From positions 1-64,000 of the forward strand of contig CAZDJZ010000014.1 in assembly GCA_964505785.1 (NCBI GenBank): 64,000 bases of DNA. Reading direction: 5' to 3'. A program made the position numbers and the translations under genes. Of this stretch, positions 33,840 through 42,889 are shown one piece after another; positions within the stretch are counted from its first letter, which is position 1; each line of letters starts with the position of its first letter. Source of the DNA: CAYRTV01 sp964505785 (GTDB lineage: Bacteria; Acidobacteriota; Aminicenantia; Aminicenantales; Aminicenantaceae). The notes under the pieces are model-generated. The model did not search any database. It saw only the letters and a program-made list of their open reading frames with translations, and was not told the DNA's origin.

Positions 33840-34130
33840 ATGTTTATTGCTTCATTAGCGATTTTCCCGACAAGTGAAGGCGCTTCTGTCAGCCGGTATG
33901 TGAAAGAAGTCATCCGAATCATCGAAGATTCCGGGCTGGAAAATCAAACCGGCGGAATGAACACCACTATTGAATCCCCTGATTTGGACTCCTTATTTAG
34001 AATAATTCAGAAAGCGCATGATAAGCTGGCAGACATGGGCGTGTCCCGTATCCGGATTGAGATGTCCGTGGACCACCGCCTGGACAAAGAAGGATCCATC
34101 TCACAGAAACTTAAATCTTTGAAAAAATAG
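33840..34130 (+). CDS. MTH1187-family thiamine-binding protein
   Basis: A 96-residue cytoplasmic ferredoxin-fold protein of the YqgV/MTH1187 (DUF77) family, members of which bind thiamine-like ligands as tetramers. Family blocks: ASLAIFPTSEGASVSRYV at the start, GGMNTTIES in the middle, SRIRIEMSVDHRLD near the end. AAAGGAAA is upstream. It follows the phoH gene by 33 bases and converges with mnmA. Confidence 0.9.
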   Translation: MFIASLAIFPTSEGASVSRYVKEVIRIIEDSGLENQTGGMNTTIESPDLDSLFRIIQKAHDKLADMGVSRIRIEMSVDHRLDKEGSISQKLKSLKK

Positions 34131-34144
34131 GAAGATCAAGCGGG

Positions 34145-35179
34145 TCAGGTTCCGCTCACAATCGTTCCGCCCGCAATCACCTCGCTTCCCTGATAACAGA
34201 CAACAGCCTGTCCAGGAGTGACTGCCCGCTGCGGCTGTTCAAAATCCACATAGAACAGGTCGTCTTTTTGAGGGATCAATCTGGCCGGCTGCGGCTTTTG
34301 ATTATAACGGATTTGCGCCGTGACCGGGAGAGGCTTGTCGGCAGGAGGCAAAGAAACCCAGTTGATCCGCTCCGCTTTAACCGTTTTTTGATATAAATAA
34401 TCAGATGGACCCACTGTAATGCTATGTGCTTCCGGATCAATGTTCAACACATACAGCGGCTGTTCAGCCGCAATTCCCATTCCTCTCCTCTGGCCGATTG
34501 TAAATCCTGCAATTCCATCATGGCGGCCCAAAGTGCGTCCTTCCCTGTCAAGAATATCGCCGGGAACAAAAGCATCCGGAATCCGGCTGCGTAAAAAGCT
34601 TGTATAATCTTTTCCGGAAACAAAACAAATTTCCTGGCTTTCACTGGATGAGGACAAACCCAGGCTTTTGGCCTTGCTGCGGACGAACGGTTTGGTCAAA
34701 TCTCCCAGCGGAAGAAGGGCGGCATGTAATTGGTCCTGCGTTAAGCCATAGAGAAAATAAGATTGATCTTTTCTGGAATCACGGCCTTTTTTCAATAACA
34801 CCCGCTCCCTGCCCGGATCCCGGACAACCTTGGCATAATGACCGGTGGCGATATAGGGGATTCCCTTGCGGGCTGCCTCCTGGAAAAGAATTTCAAATTT
34901 TACAAAACGGTTACACCGGATACAGGGATTAGGCGTGCGGCCATGCTTATACTGGGAAATAAAATCCTCAATGACGTCTCTTTCAAAAATATTCTTTAAG
35001 TCTATGGTGGTATGCCGAATATCCAATTTATCAGCGGCTCCGGCCGCCCTGCTCTTCATGCCCTCCACGAGGACAAAGGTAACTCCGGTAACATCAAAGC
35101 CGCTTTCTTTTAAAATAGCGGCGGCAACGGTGGAGTCAACCCCCCCGCTCATGGCAATTAGTACTCTTTCTTTGTTCAC
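34145..35179 (-). CDS. mnmA: tRNA-specific 2-thiouridylase MnmA
   Basis: A 344-residue enzyme that puts sulfur on U34 of tRNA-Lys, -Glu and -Gln. PP-loop AMSGGVDST at residues 8-16; first catalytic Cys in TPNPCIRCNRFVKF; ATGHYAKV; KDQSYFLYGLTQ; second Cys in SQEICFVSGKDY; C-terminal beta barrel with IGQRRGMGI. All key residues are present. It follows copA by 13 bases on the same strand. Confidence 0.96.
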   Translation of the reverse strand: MNKERVLIAMSGGVDSTVAAAILKESGFDVTGVTFVLVEGMKSRAAGAADKLDIRHTTIDLKNIFERDVIEDFISQYKHGRTPNPCIRCNRFVKFEILFQEAARKGIPYIATGHYAKVVRDPGRERVLLKKGRDSRKDQSYFLYGLTQDQLHAALLPLGDLTKPFVRSKAKSLGLSSSSESQEICFVSGKDYTSFLRSRIPDAFVPGDILDREGRTLGRHDGIAGFTIGQRRGMGIAAEQPLYVLNIDPEAHSITVGPSDYLYQKTVKAERINWVSLPPADKPLPVTAQIRYNQKPQPARLIPQKDDLFYVDFEQPQRAVTPGQAVVCYQGSEVIAGGTIVSGT

Positions 35180-35192
35180 CGCTCATTTCCTC

Positions 35193-37631
35193 TCAAACGA
35201 ACAGCCTGGTCCATCGCAAACGCAAAGAATTCATTACTACAGACACCGAACTGAATGCCATGGCGGCAGCTGCAATCACCGGACTAAGTAAAACACCAAA
35301 GAAAGGATATAAAATCCCTGCGGCTACAGGAATGCCTATACTATTGTAAAAAAAAGCCCAAAATAGATTCTGCTTGATGGTGCGAATTGTCAAGCGGCTG
35401 AGCCTGAATGCGGCCGCAACACCGGATAAATTTTCTCCTATCAACGTAATATCAGAGGCCTCCATGGCCACATCCGTTCCGGTTCCAATAGCTATCCCCA
35501 CATCCGCCTGAGCTAAGGCGGGAGCGTCATTGATTCCGTCTCCAACCATCGCTACCTTTCGCCCTTCAGCCTGCAGATCAAGAATGACCTCCACCTTATC
35601 CTGCGGCAGCAGTTCGGCTTGATAATCCTCGATTCCGGCAGAGCGGGCGACCGCAGCCGCTGTGCGGCGGTCATCTCCAGTCAGCATAACCACCTGCATA
35701 CCCATCTCCTTAAGGCGCTGAATGGCTTGCGCGGATCCCTTTTTCACAGCGTCCGCAACAGCAATCAATCCGGCAAGGCTGCCGTCAACTGCAGTTAAAA
35801 TCACGGTTTTTCCTTCTTGAGAAAAATCCTCCATCCAGCTGTCAACTTCATTAAAAGAAATCCCTTCTTTTTTCATCAACCTCGGGCTTCCCGCCAGGAC
35901 TGTCCGTCCATTCACTTGGGCTTTCAGGCCCATGCCTTCCAGTGCTTGAAATTTATCTGTTTCCCAAAGCTTGATTTCCCTGCGTCCTGCTTCTCTGATA
36001 ATGGCTTCGCCCAATGGATGCTCGGATGTCTTTTCTGCAGATGCCGTAAACCGCAGAACTTCTTCCTCATTCATGCGCCCTAAAGCGATCACATCGGTGA
36101 CCACCGGCTCTCCTTGAGTGAGTGTCCCGGTTTTGTCAAAAATCACAATATCCAGCTTACGTGCGGTTTCGAGACTTTCTCCGCCTTTTATGAGAATTCC
36201 GTTTTGGGCCCCTTTCCCTGTTCCGACCAGAATAGCAGTCGGGGTGGCCAGCCCTAAAGCGCAGGGACATGCTATGATCATGACCGCTACAAAGTTTAAT
36301 AAAGCCGGTGTCAGGGCAGGCTCCGGACCAAAAATCAACCAGATCAGAAAAGTCAGGACGGCCAGAACAATGACGACGGGAACAAAATATCCCGCTGCCA
36401 CATCCGCCAGCCTCTGAATTGGCGCCTTGCGCCCCTGGGCTTCCCTGACCATCCGGATAATTTGGGCTAAGGCGGTTTCTTCCCCGACATGGGTAGCGCG
36501 AAAGCGAAAACTTCCGCTTTTATTGATTGTTGCTCCGATAACTTCATCGCCCTTATCCTTTGAGACCGGGAAACTCTCTCCGGTGATAATGGATTCATCA
36601 ACAGCAGATCGTCCCTTGACCACAACTCCATCCACCGGAATTCGCTCTCCCGGGCGCATAATGACAATATCGCCGGCTAAAACCTCCTCAACCGGAATAT
36701 CCTGTTCTTCTCCTGACCGGACTACCCGGGCGGTTTTGGGCTGCAGCCCCATAAGCTTGCGAATGGCTTCGGAAGCACGGCCTTTAGCCCTCGCTTCCAG
36801 CCAGCGGCCGAAAAGAATCAGTACAATAATCATGGCCGATGTATCAAAATAGACATCCGGTTTGATTCCGCCTGCTTGAAAAAACTCAGGAAACACTGTA
36901 GCGGCAACACTGTAAAAATATGCGGCTGATGTCCCGACGGCAATCAAGGTATTCATATCCGCACTTCTATTTTTGAGCGCACTCCAAGCTCCCCGGTAAA
37001 ATCTCCAGCCGATCCAGAACTGCACAGGAGTCGCCAGCGCCCACAGCACCCATGGGCTGGATAGAAAACGCGGCGACCAAGGAATCATATGCGGCATGCT
37101 CCCCCAAAAAATCAGCACACCGATCAGCCCCCCCCAGAGCAGTCTATTTCTCAGATCCCTCGTCTCTCCTTCACGGGCCAATCTCTCCGCATCGCGCCCT
37201 TTGCCCGGAGATGAACGGATAACCTTGTATCCGGCTTGAATCACCGCAGATTCCAGATCCGTCTCCGACACCATGTCCGGCAAGTATGTCACCCGCGCAA
37301 CCTCCGTATTTAGGTTCACAGCGGCATCCGCCACACCATCCACGCGCCGCAAAGCCTTTTCAATGGTCTTAACACATCCGGCACATTGAATCCCCCGGAG
37401 CTGGATATCACGCGATTCAAACGGAACCTTATAACCCAGTGCTTGAATGTCCCCGATGAGGACCGGAAGCTGTATCTTGCCGGGAATAACATCCACAGCA
37501 GCCCGGCTTGTCATGAAGTTCACGGATGCCCGCACAACTCCTTCATGCTTAGCCAAAGATTTTTGAATCCTGGCGGCGCATGCAGCACAGCTCATTCCCA
37601 GGATGGGAATATCCCAGTGGCGGGAACTCAT
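35193..37631 (-). CDS. copA: Copper-exporting P1B-type ATPase with two HMA domains
   Basis: An 812-residue inner-membrane pump for Cu+ export. Two N-terminal heavy-metal domains with C15-x2-C18 (GMSCAAC) and C83-x2-C86 (GIQCAGC); eight transmembrane helices; the ion-path motif CPC in IIACPCALGLATPT; phosphorylation site DKTGTLT; SEHPLGEAI (HP motif); GDGINDAPALAQADVG. C-terminal helices carry YNSIGIP and a Met-rich AAAAMAFSSVSVVMNSLRL. It lies two bases after the DUF2892 gene. No copper-sensing regulator (CsoR, CueR) is visible nearby. Confidence 0.96.
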   Translation of the reverse strand: MSSRHWDIPILGMSCAACAARIQKSLAKHEGVVRASVNFMTSRAAVDVIPGKIQLPVLIGDIQALGYKVPFESRDIQLRGIQCAGCVKTIEKALRRVDGVADAAVNLNTEVARVTYLPDMVSETDLESAVIQAGYKVIRSSPGKGRDAERLAREGETRDLRNRLLWGGLIGVLIFWGSMPHMIPWSPRFLSSPWVLWALATPVQFWIGWRFYRGAWSALKNRSADMNTLIAVGTSAAYFYSVAATVFPEFFQAGGIKPDVYFDTSAMIIVLILFGRWLEARAKGRASEAIRKLMGLQPKTARVVRSGEEQDIPVEEVLAGDIVIMRPGERIPVDGVVVKGRSAVDESIITGESFPVSKDKGDEVIGATINKSGSFRFRATHVGEETALAQIIRMVREAQGRKAPIQRLADVAAGYFVPVVIVLAVLTFLIWLIFGPEPALTPALLNFVAVMIIACPCALGLATPTAILVGTGKGAQNGILIKGGESLETARKLDIVIFDKTGTLTQGEPVVTDVIALGRMNEEEVLRFTASAEKTSEHPLGEAIIREAGRREIKLWETDKFQALEGMGLKAQVNGRTVLAGSPRLMKKEGISFNEVDSWMEDFSQEGKTVILTAVDGSLAGLIAVADAVKKGSAQAIQRLKEMGMQVVMLTGDDRRTAAAVARSAGIEDYQAELLPQDKVEVILDLQAEGRKVAMVGDGINDAPALAQADVGIAIGTGTDVAMEASDITLIGENLSGVAAAFRLSRLTIRTIKQNLFWAFFYNSIGIPVAAGILYPFFGVLLSPVIAAAAMAFSSVSVVMNSLRLRWTRLFV

Positions 37632-37633
37632 TT

Positions 37634-37837
37634 CTATTCTTTTTTCCGAGTAGATGCGTTAACAAGTTTATACAACGGACAAAATCCGAATAAGCTGGTT
37701 AACAAGAAAATCAAGGCGATAATTCCAAGAATAACGGCCGCCGTTCCGGTTATTTGTCCGGCAAAATAAAGAATAATAACCACCACAGCCAGGAGTGTTC
37801 GAATTAATTTGTCAGCTGCTCCCATATTTTTTTTCAT
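37634..37837 (-). CDS. DUF2892 (YgaP-like) membrane protein
   Basis: A 67-residue protein with two transmembrane helices (about 10-27 and 31-50) matching the DUF2892 pattern: NMGAADKLIRTLLA at the start and GFCPLYKLVNASTRK at the end. GGAGG is placed five bases before the ATG. First gene of the cluster with copA and mnmA. DUF2892 units often accompany thiosulfate/rhodanese or metal pumps; role unknown. Confidence 0.88.
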   Translation of the reverse strand: MKKNMGAADKLIRTLLAVVVIILYFAGQITGTAAVILGIIALIFLLTSLFGFCPLYKLVNASTRKKE

Positions 37838-37992
37838 CTTTTCCTCCGCAAATGAATTATATGCAATTTTCCCTAAAAGGTCACCCTAAAGCAGCCACGT
37901 TATCTTTTCTATTTAGTTCGGATATAACAGCTCCGTTGTTATCCTGAAGAGCAAAACGACGCAGGAATCTTGTGCTGTCTCGCGAGGAGAAA

Positions 37993-38098
37993 TGGAACCA
38001 ATTCCGATTCTTTCGGCGAAGCACCCTAAGATCCCCACGGCCGCTAATGCGGCCTGGGGATGACATTTATATGCTGCCTCAGGCCTCGGGATGACATA
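37993..38098 (+). repeat. Family E repeat
   Basis: GGAACCAATTCCGATTCTTT, CGGCGAAGCACCCTAAGATC, a GGCCGC..GCGGCC hairpin and two copies of GGGATGACAT. Together with the next repeat it fills the 497-base gap between the DUF2892 gene and yebC. Confidence 0.6.
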
Positions 38099-38130
38099 GG
38101 GAGAACGCGACAGCAGCGACGTGATCCGGA

Positions 38131-38200
38131 GAACAGACAGAAAAGACCGAATAGACTTAGATGGACCTAGATGAACTAAAAGAACGCGATGAACGCGAGC
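38131..38200 (+). repeat. Family D periodic repeat, copy 2
   Basis: GAACAGACAGAAAAGACCGA, ATAGACTTAGATGGACCTAG, ATGAAC and two GAACGCGA words. Same order as 13711-13805. A TGCTAAAAT extended -10 for yebC follows at about 38274. Confidence 0.65.
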
Positions 38201-38334
38201 AAAACAAGCCTGACATTGACTGAATAAAACATCGCTTTGAGATTTTGGCTGTCCTTTAATTAAATTGCAGTTTATGCTAAAATTTCCCTGATATAAGAAA
38301 AAATCCAGTATCCAGCAGCACGCAAGGAGCGATT

Positions 38335-39084
38335 ATGTCAGGACATTCTAAATGGCATTCCATCAAGCATAAAAAAGCCGCTCAGGACGCCAAGCGGGGA
38401 AAAATGTTTACTAAAATCATTCGGGAAATTTCCGTTGCGGCCCGCATGGGCGGAGGAGACCAGGAAACCAATCCCCGTTTGCGCAAAGCTATCGCTGACG
38501 CCAAAGCGGTTAATATGCCGAATGATAATATTGAACGGGCGGTAAAAAAAGGAACCGGACAATTGGAAGGCGTCAGTTATGAAGAAATCAGTTATGAAGG
38601 ATATGGTCCTGGCGGAGCAGCCGTATTTGTCCAGACCTTGACAGACAACAAAAACCGGACTGTTTCCGAGTTGCGCCATGTCTTTTCCAAGAACGGCGGC
38701 AATATGGGAGAATCCGGCTGTGTAGCCTGGATGTTTGACCGCAAGGGTTATATCGTTGTGGATAAATCTCAGGCGGATGACGATGAGCTCATGGACATTG
38801 CAGTGGAAGCCGGAGCCGAAGACATGAAATCAGATGACAACAACTGGGAGATTTTTACGTCTCCTGAAGATTACGAGGCGGTGGATAATGCTCTCCGTAA
38901 ACATGATATCCCTGTGGAAACATCCAATGTGGGTTATGTCCCCAAAAACTATGTCAAGCTCGAGGGAAAAGAAGCCCAGCAATGCCTGCGTTTAATGGAT
39001 GAACTCGAAGACCATGACGATGTTCAAAATGTCTGGTCCAATTTTGATATTGACGAAGAGGACATTGCGCAATATTCCAGTTGA
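38335..39084 (+). CDS. YebC/PmpR-family regulator or translation factor
   Basis: A 249-residue protein with the complete family fold: SGHSKWHSIKHKKAAQDAKRG at the N-terminus, NPRLRKAIADAKAVNMPNDN, the acidic YEEISYEGYGPGG and a C-terminal DELEDHDDVQNVWSNFDI. Members bind DNA and repress, or (YebC/TACO1) help ribosomes through proline runs; which applies here is open. AAGGAG lies seven bases before the ATG. It leads the ruvCAB-queA operon, overlapping ruvC by a few bases or preceding it by 29 depending on the ruvC start. Confidence 0.95.
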   Translation: MSGHSKWHSIKHKKAAQDAKRGKMFTKIIREISVAARMGGGDQETNPRLRKAIADAKAVNMPNDNIERAVKKGTGQLEGVSYEEISYEGYGPGGAAVFVQTLTDNKNRTVSELRHVFSKNGGNMGESGCVAWMFDRKGYIVVDKSQADDDELMDIAVEAGAEDMKSDDNNWEIFTSPEDYEAVDNALRKHDIPVETSNVGYVPKNYVKLEGKEAQQCLRLMDELEDHDDVQNVWSNFDIDEEDIAQYSS

Positions 39085-39113
39085 TCCGGGCTTTTATCCC
39101 CAAAATAACTGAA

Positions 39114-39620
39114 ATGAGGATACTCGGAATCGATCCCAGCCTTACAGCCACCGGTTATGGAATTATCGATTTTGATCAAAACCGGCATCATGCTCTCCTT
39201 CACGGTGTTATCAGGCCGCCCGGCCGTCTTTCCTTCCCCGAACGAATTACCTGGATAAAAAACAAACTCGATGAACTCATGCAAGATTATTCGCCGGATG
39301 AAGCGGCCATCGAAAACATGTTTTATGCCCGCAATGTGAAAACCGCCATTATCCTAGGTCAGGTCCGGGGAGCGGTTCTTGTGGCGGTGACTTCAAATAA
39401 GTGTCCGATTTATGAATACTCCGCTCTGGAAATCAAAAAAGCGGTTACCGGCTATGGACATGCTGATAAAATTCAGGTCAAGGACATGATCTCGATCCTG
39501 CTTCATCTTGAAGAAAAAAATATTCCGGATGATGCATCCGATGCTTTGGCCACGGCCTTTTGCCACATTAACTGCCGGGTCTTTCAGCAAAAAACCAATC
39601 CTCAGAATAAAAGCAAATGA
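39114..39620 (+). CDS. ruvC: Holliday junction resolvase RuvC
   Basis: A 168-residue endonuclease that cuts Holliday junctions. The start at ATG 39114 gives MRILGIDPSLTATGYG with catalytic D7; a TTG at 39081 would add 11 unsupported residues. E in AAIENMFYARN, the DNA-contact block GYGHADKIQVKDM and the last catalytic acids in DDASDALATAFCH are present. It overlaps ruvA by four bases. Confidence 0.95.
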   Translation: MRILGIDPSLTATGYGIIDFDQNRHHALLHGVIRPPGRLSFPERITWIKNKLDELMQDYSPDEAAIENMFYARNVKTAIILGQVRGAVLVAVTSNKCPIYEYSALEIKKAVTGYGHADKIQVKDMISILLHLEEKNIPDDASDALATAFCHINCRVFQQKTNPQNKSK

Positions 39621-40198
39621 TTTCATATCTAAAAGGCAACATTATTGAAAAAAAAACCGGCCAAGTTGTAATGGATATCCATGGAGTCGGATACCAGGCC
39701 GGAATTCCTTTATCCACTTATTTAAAACTGGGCGAAATCGGGGAGGAAGCCGCGCTTTATATCCATACCCATGTAACCGACAGCAGTATATCTTTATTCG
39801 GATTTTCCACACGAAAGGAACGCGGCCTTTTCCTGAAGTTAATCGGGATTTCCGGTATCGGACCGAAAATCGCCCTGAATATTTTATCCGGAATCGGTGT
39901 TTCCGACCTTGAACAGGCCATTCGCAACAGTGACATTTCACGGTTATCCTTGATTCCCGGAATCGGAAAAAAAACCGCTATGCGTATCGCTCTGGAGCTT
40001 CAGGAAAAACTGGGATTTGAAATACCGGGAGCTGAATCAAACGAGAGCCGGGAAGATTTGATATCCGCTATGGTCAATATGGGATTTAAGCGAAAAGAAA
40101 TCGAGAAAATTTGCGACAGCACGATCAAAGAACTCGGGGATGAGGCTGATTTTGACCAACTCCTTAGAGAGAGCCTCCGCCGCCTCGCGAAGTTGTGA
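39617..40198 (+). CDS. ruvA: Holliday junction helicase subunit RuvA
   Basis: A 193-residue junction-binding protein that forms the tetramer guiding RuvB. OB-fold at the N-terminus (MISYLKGNIIEKK), two helix-hairpin-helix motifs (LKLIGISGIGPKIALNIL and SLIPGIGKKTAMRIALEL) and a C-terminal three-helix domain that contacts RuvB (EDLISAMVNMGFKRKEI). Translation is coupled to ruvC by ATGA. Confidence 0.96.
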   Translation: MISYLKGNIIEKKTGQVVMDIHGVGYQAGIPLSTYLKLGEIGEEAALYIHTHVTDSSISLFGFSTRKERGLFLKLIGISGIGPKIALNILSGIGVSDLEQAIRNSDISRLSLIPGIGKKTAMRIALELQEKLGFEIPGAESNESREDLISAMVNMGFKRKEIEKICDSTIKELGDEADFDQLLRESLRRLAKL

Positions 40199-40252
40199 AT
40201 TTCTTGCATTATATTCCAAAATACGTTATTAGAAAATAAGTCATTAAAAAAA

Positions 40253-41293
40253 ATGAATAAAAACAGCTTTGGAACCGTTTTGAACCCGGTACGGACTAAC
40301 GAAGACCTGCAGTTTGAAGACAGCCTCCGCCCAAAAAATTTCAATGAATTTATCGGTCAGGATAACATAAAAAGCAATTTGAAAATTTTCATCCAAGCGG
40401 CATGCAAACGGGAGGAGCATTTAGACCATGTTCTTCTTTACGGCCCTCCGGGTTTAGGCAAAACAAGTCTGGCTTTCCTGATCGCCAAGGAAATGGGAGT
40501 AGGAATCAAGCCCACAGCCGGACCGGTCATAGAAAAACCCGGCGATCTGTCCGCCATTTTGACCAACCTTCAAGAAAAAGAGATCCTTTTTATCGATGAA
40601 ATCCACCGGCTTCACCCGGCAGTCGAGGAAATTCTCTACTCCGCTATGGAAGACTTCAGTTTAGATATCATCATCGGCCAGGGTCCGAGCGCCCGCAGCC
40701 ATAAGCTGCAGTTAAAAAAATTCACACTTATCGGCGCTACCACCCGGGCCGGCCGCATCACCGCTCCATTGCGAAGCCGTTTCGGAATCATCAACCGGCT
40801 GGATTATTACGATAAACCCGATTTGAAAAAAATCATCCAGCGCTCAGCTTCCCTGCTGGATGTAACAATCACAGGCTCGGGGGCGGATCAAATCGCGCTC
40901 CGTTCCCGCGGAACCCCGCGAGTAGCCAACCGGCTGCTGCGAAGAGTTCGTGATTTCGCCGAAGTGATCGCCGATGGAAAAATCACACTGGAAGAAGCCG
41001 ATAGAGCCTTGGATATGATGGAAGTGGACGCCTGGGGGTTGGATGATGTAGACAGAAAGATTCTGGCCACGATTATAGAAAATTTTTCCGGCGGGCCCGT
41101 AGGAATCAAGACAATCGCCGCGGCGATTGAAGAGGACCAGGATACCATCGAATCTATCTACGAGCCTTTTCTTATGCGCATGGGATTTTTAGAGCGAACT
41201 CCACGCGGCCGGCTGGTCACTCCCCGGGCTTATGAGCATCTCGGTTTCAAGACAACCAGCCCTCCCCAAGGGAAACTGTTCAAAGACAATTGA
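40253..41293 (+). CDS. ruvB: Holliday junction helicase ATPase RuvB
   Basis: A 346-residue AAA+ motor. RPKNFNEFIGQDNIKSNL, Walker A GPPGLGKTS (about residues 64-72), Walker B LFIDEIHRL, arginine finger region GATTRAGRITAPLRSRFG and the winged C-terminal domain GGPVGIKTIAAAIEEDQDTI. It is 54 bases after ruvA; that gap is AT-rich with no ribosome site before the ATG, so an internal promoter is possible. Confidence 0.96.
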   Translation: MNKNSFGTVLNPVRTNEDLQFEDSLRPKNFNEFIGQDNIKSNLKIFIQAACKREEHLDHVLLYGPPGLGKTSLAFLIAKEMGVGIKPTAGPVIEKPGDLSAILTNLQEKEILFIDEIHRLHPAVEEILYSAMEDFSLDIIIGQGPSARSHKLQLKKFTLIGATTRAGRITAPLRSRFGIINRLDYYDKPDLKKIIQRSASLLDVTITGSGADQIALRSRGTPRVANRLLRRVRDFAEVIADGKITLEEADRALDMMEVDAWGLDDVDRKILATIIENFSGGPVGIKTIAAAIEEDQDTIESIYEPFLMRMGFLERTPRGRLVTPRAYEHLGFKTTSPPQGKLFKDN

Positions 41294-41300
41294 ATTCTTT

Positions 41301-42341
41301 ATGCCGAAAACCAACATTCGAGATTATGATTATGTTCTTCCCCGGGGCCTGATCGCTCAAAAACCGTTGGAACATCGTGATCAATCCCGGATGATGGTGG
41401 TCGAGCGCCGCAGCGGACGGATTTTTCACCGCCGGTTTAGTGACTTTCCAGATTTTTTGGATGCTTCGGATTTGCTGGTTTTAAACAACACCCGGGTCAT
41501 TCCCGCCCGGGTTTGGGGCCGAAAAGAAAACCGGGACATCGAGTTCCTCTTTCTTCGGGAAATTGCACCGCAAACATGGGAAGCCCTGTGCCGCCCGGCG
41601 CGTAAAGTCAGCTCCGGAGACCGTATTGCTTTTTCTCCCCATCTGACAGCAGTCGTGCAGGAAGAAAAAGAAGAAGGCAAGCGCGTCCTTCGGTTTGAAT
41701 CAGGGGATGTCCTCTCGGAGCTGAAAAACATCGGATACGCCCCCCTTCCGCCGTATATCAAAAGGGAAACAGGCCGGGAAAAATGGCGGCCCTTTGATTT
41801 GGACCGGTACCAGACTGTGTTCGCTGAACACGAAGGCTCTATCGCCGCTCCCACCGCCGGGCTTCATTTCACCAGCCGGGTGCTGAAACGAATCCGGGAG
41901 AAAGGAATACAGTTAGCAACTATCACATTAAATGTCGGGTTGGCGACATTTCAGCCGGTCCGGGTCAGGAACATTAAACTGCACCGGATGCTGAATGAAG
42001 AATTTCATATAAGTCCGGAAACCGCCGAACTGATAAATACGGTCCGTAATCAAGGCGGACGGGTAACAGCTGTTGGAACAACTTCCGTTAGAACACTGGA
42101 AAGCTCATTCCAAGATGGAAATATCCAGCCCGGAAGACGCTCGACAGATCTTTTCATTTATCCGGGTTACCGGTTTCAAGCCGTCGATGCCCTCCTCACT
42201 AATTTCCATCTGCCTCGTTCCACACTTCTGATGCTGACTTCGGCGTTCGGCGGCTATGAGCTGATCCGCCGTGCTTACCGGCTGGCAGTTCAAGAAAAAT
42301 ACCGTTTTTTCAGTTACGGTGATTGTATGTTGATTATATAA
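41301..42341 (+). CDS. queA: tRNA preQ1(34) S-adenosylmethionine ribosyltransferase-isomerase
   Basis: A 346-residue enzyme making epoxyqueuosine in tRNA. Start at ATG 41301, eight bases after the ruvB stop; a longer frame would overlap ruvB. Blocks: YDYVLPRGLIAQKPLEHRD, VLNNTRVIPARVWG, GSIAAPTAGLHFT, TLNVGLATFQPV, VGTTSVRTLES and TNFHLPRSTLLMLTSAFGG. The stop TAA is shared with a family A repeat end (TAACCTGAATAATT). Confidence 0.96.
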   Translation: MPKTNIRDYDYVLPRGLIAQKPLEHRDQSRMMVVERRSGRIFHRRFSDFPDFLDASDLLVLNNTRVIPARVWGRKENRDIEFLFLREIAPQTWEALCRPARKVSSGDRIAFSPHLTAVVQEEKEEGKRVLRFESGDVLSELKNIGYAPLPPYIKRETGREKWRPFDLDRYQTVFAEHEGSIAAPTAGLHFTSRVLKRIREKGIQLATITLNVGLATFQPVRVRNIKLHRMLNEEFHISPETAELINTVRNQGGRVTAVGTTSVRTLESSFQDGNIQPGRRSTDLFIYPGYRFQAVDALLTNFHLPRSTLLMLTSAFGGYELIRRAYRLAVQEKYRFFSYGDCMLII

Positions 42342-42366
42342 CCTGAATAATTGTTTTGCAGAGCCT
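42339..42366 (+). repeat. Family A repeat end at the queA stop codon
   Basis: TAACCTGAATAATTGTTTTG starts with the queA stop codon. Only one end of the element is recognisable. Confidence 0.4.
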
Positions 42367-42422
42367 TCATTTGACAAAATGAACCGATTGTCTTATAAGT
42401 GAGTGAACACGGTAAACAAACA

Positions 42423-42779
42423 ATGAGTCAATGGAAAAACCCTGATCAAGACCCGGTTGAAGAAAAAAAACTGCAGGATATCCTGCATCCATCCACAACT
42501 GCGGATAACTTCATCATAACCATCAGATTCGGATACAAAGTTTCTCCTAAATATGGAATGGCTGTTGACCTAGCCAGACGCATGCCGACATACCAGGAAG
42601 CCGGAAGCGGTGAATGGATCGAGCATTCAGCTGACTTTACTCCTGAGGATGTCGAAGAACTTTTCCTTTTGTTCAACCTGGTCCATAACTGGGACAAAAC
42701 CGAAGTCCTGGTCAACCATAAACGCCTCCCCTACTCCCATCAGCTGTGGATCCCCTTGATGTGGTTCTACCGGATTTAA
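42423..42779 (+). CDS. Conserved-looking hypothetical protein
   Basis: A soluble acidic protein of 118 residues from ATG 42423 (126 from a GTG at 42399; neither has a clear ribosome site). Aromatic and well-folded in appearance: FIITIRFGYKVSPKYGMAVD, FTPEDVEELFLLFNLVHNWD and a C-terminal LPYSHQLWIPLMWFYRI. I do not recognise a family. It follows queA on the same strand after a repeat end. The amino-acid composition argues for a real gene. Confidence 0.6.
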   Translation: MSQWKNPDQDPVEEKKLQDILHPSTTADNFIITIRFGYKVSPKYGMAVDLARRMPTYQEAGSGEWIEHSADFTPEDVEELFLLFNLVHNWDKTEVLVNHKRLPYSHQLWIPLMWFYRI

Positions 42780-42787
42780 ACCCCAAT

Positions 42788-42820
42788 TTTCTCTTTACTC
42801 TTCACTCTTTACTCTCTTCA
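42788..42820 (+). repeat. Family C module
   Basis: TTTCTCTTTACTCTTCACTC followed by TTTACTCTCTTC, the same word family as at 17.55, 29.27 and 46.59 kb. It lies between the hypothetical gene and tnaA. Confidence 0.55.
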
Positions 42821-42889
42821 AGACAAGGCCGCTTGGGATTTTTTGCTTCGCCCGGGATGAAAAGCCGGTGTCAGATTTTCGATTCCCCC

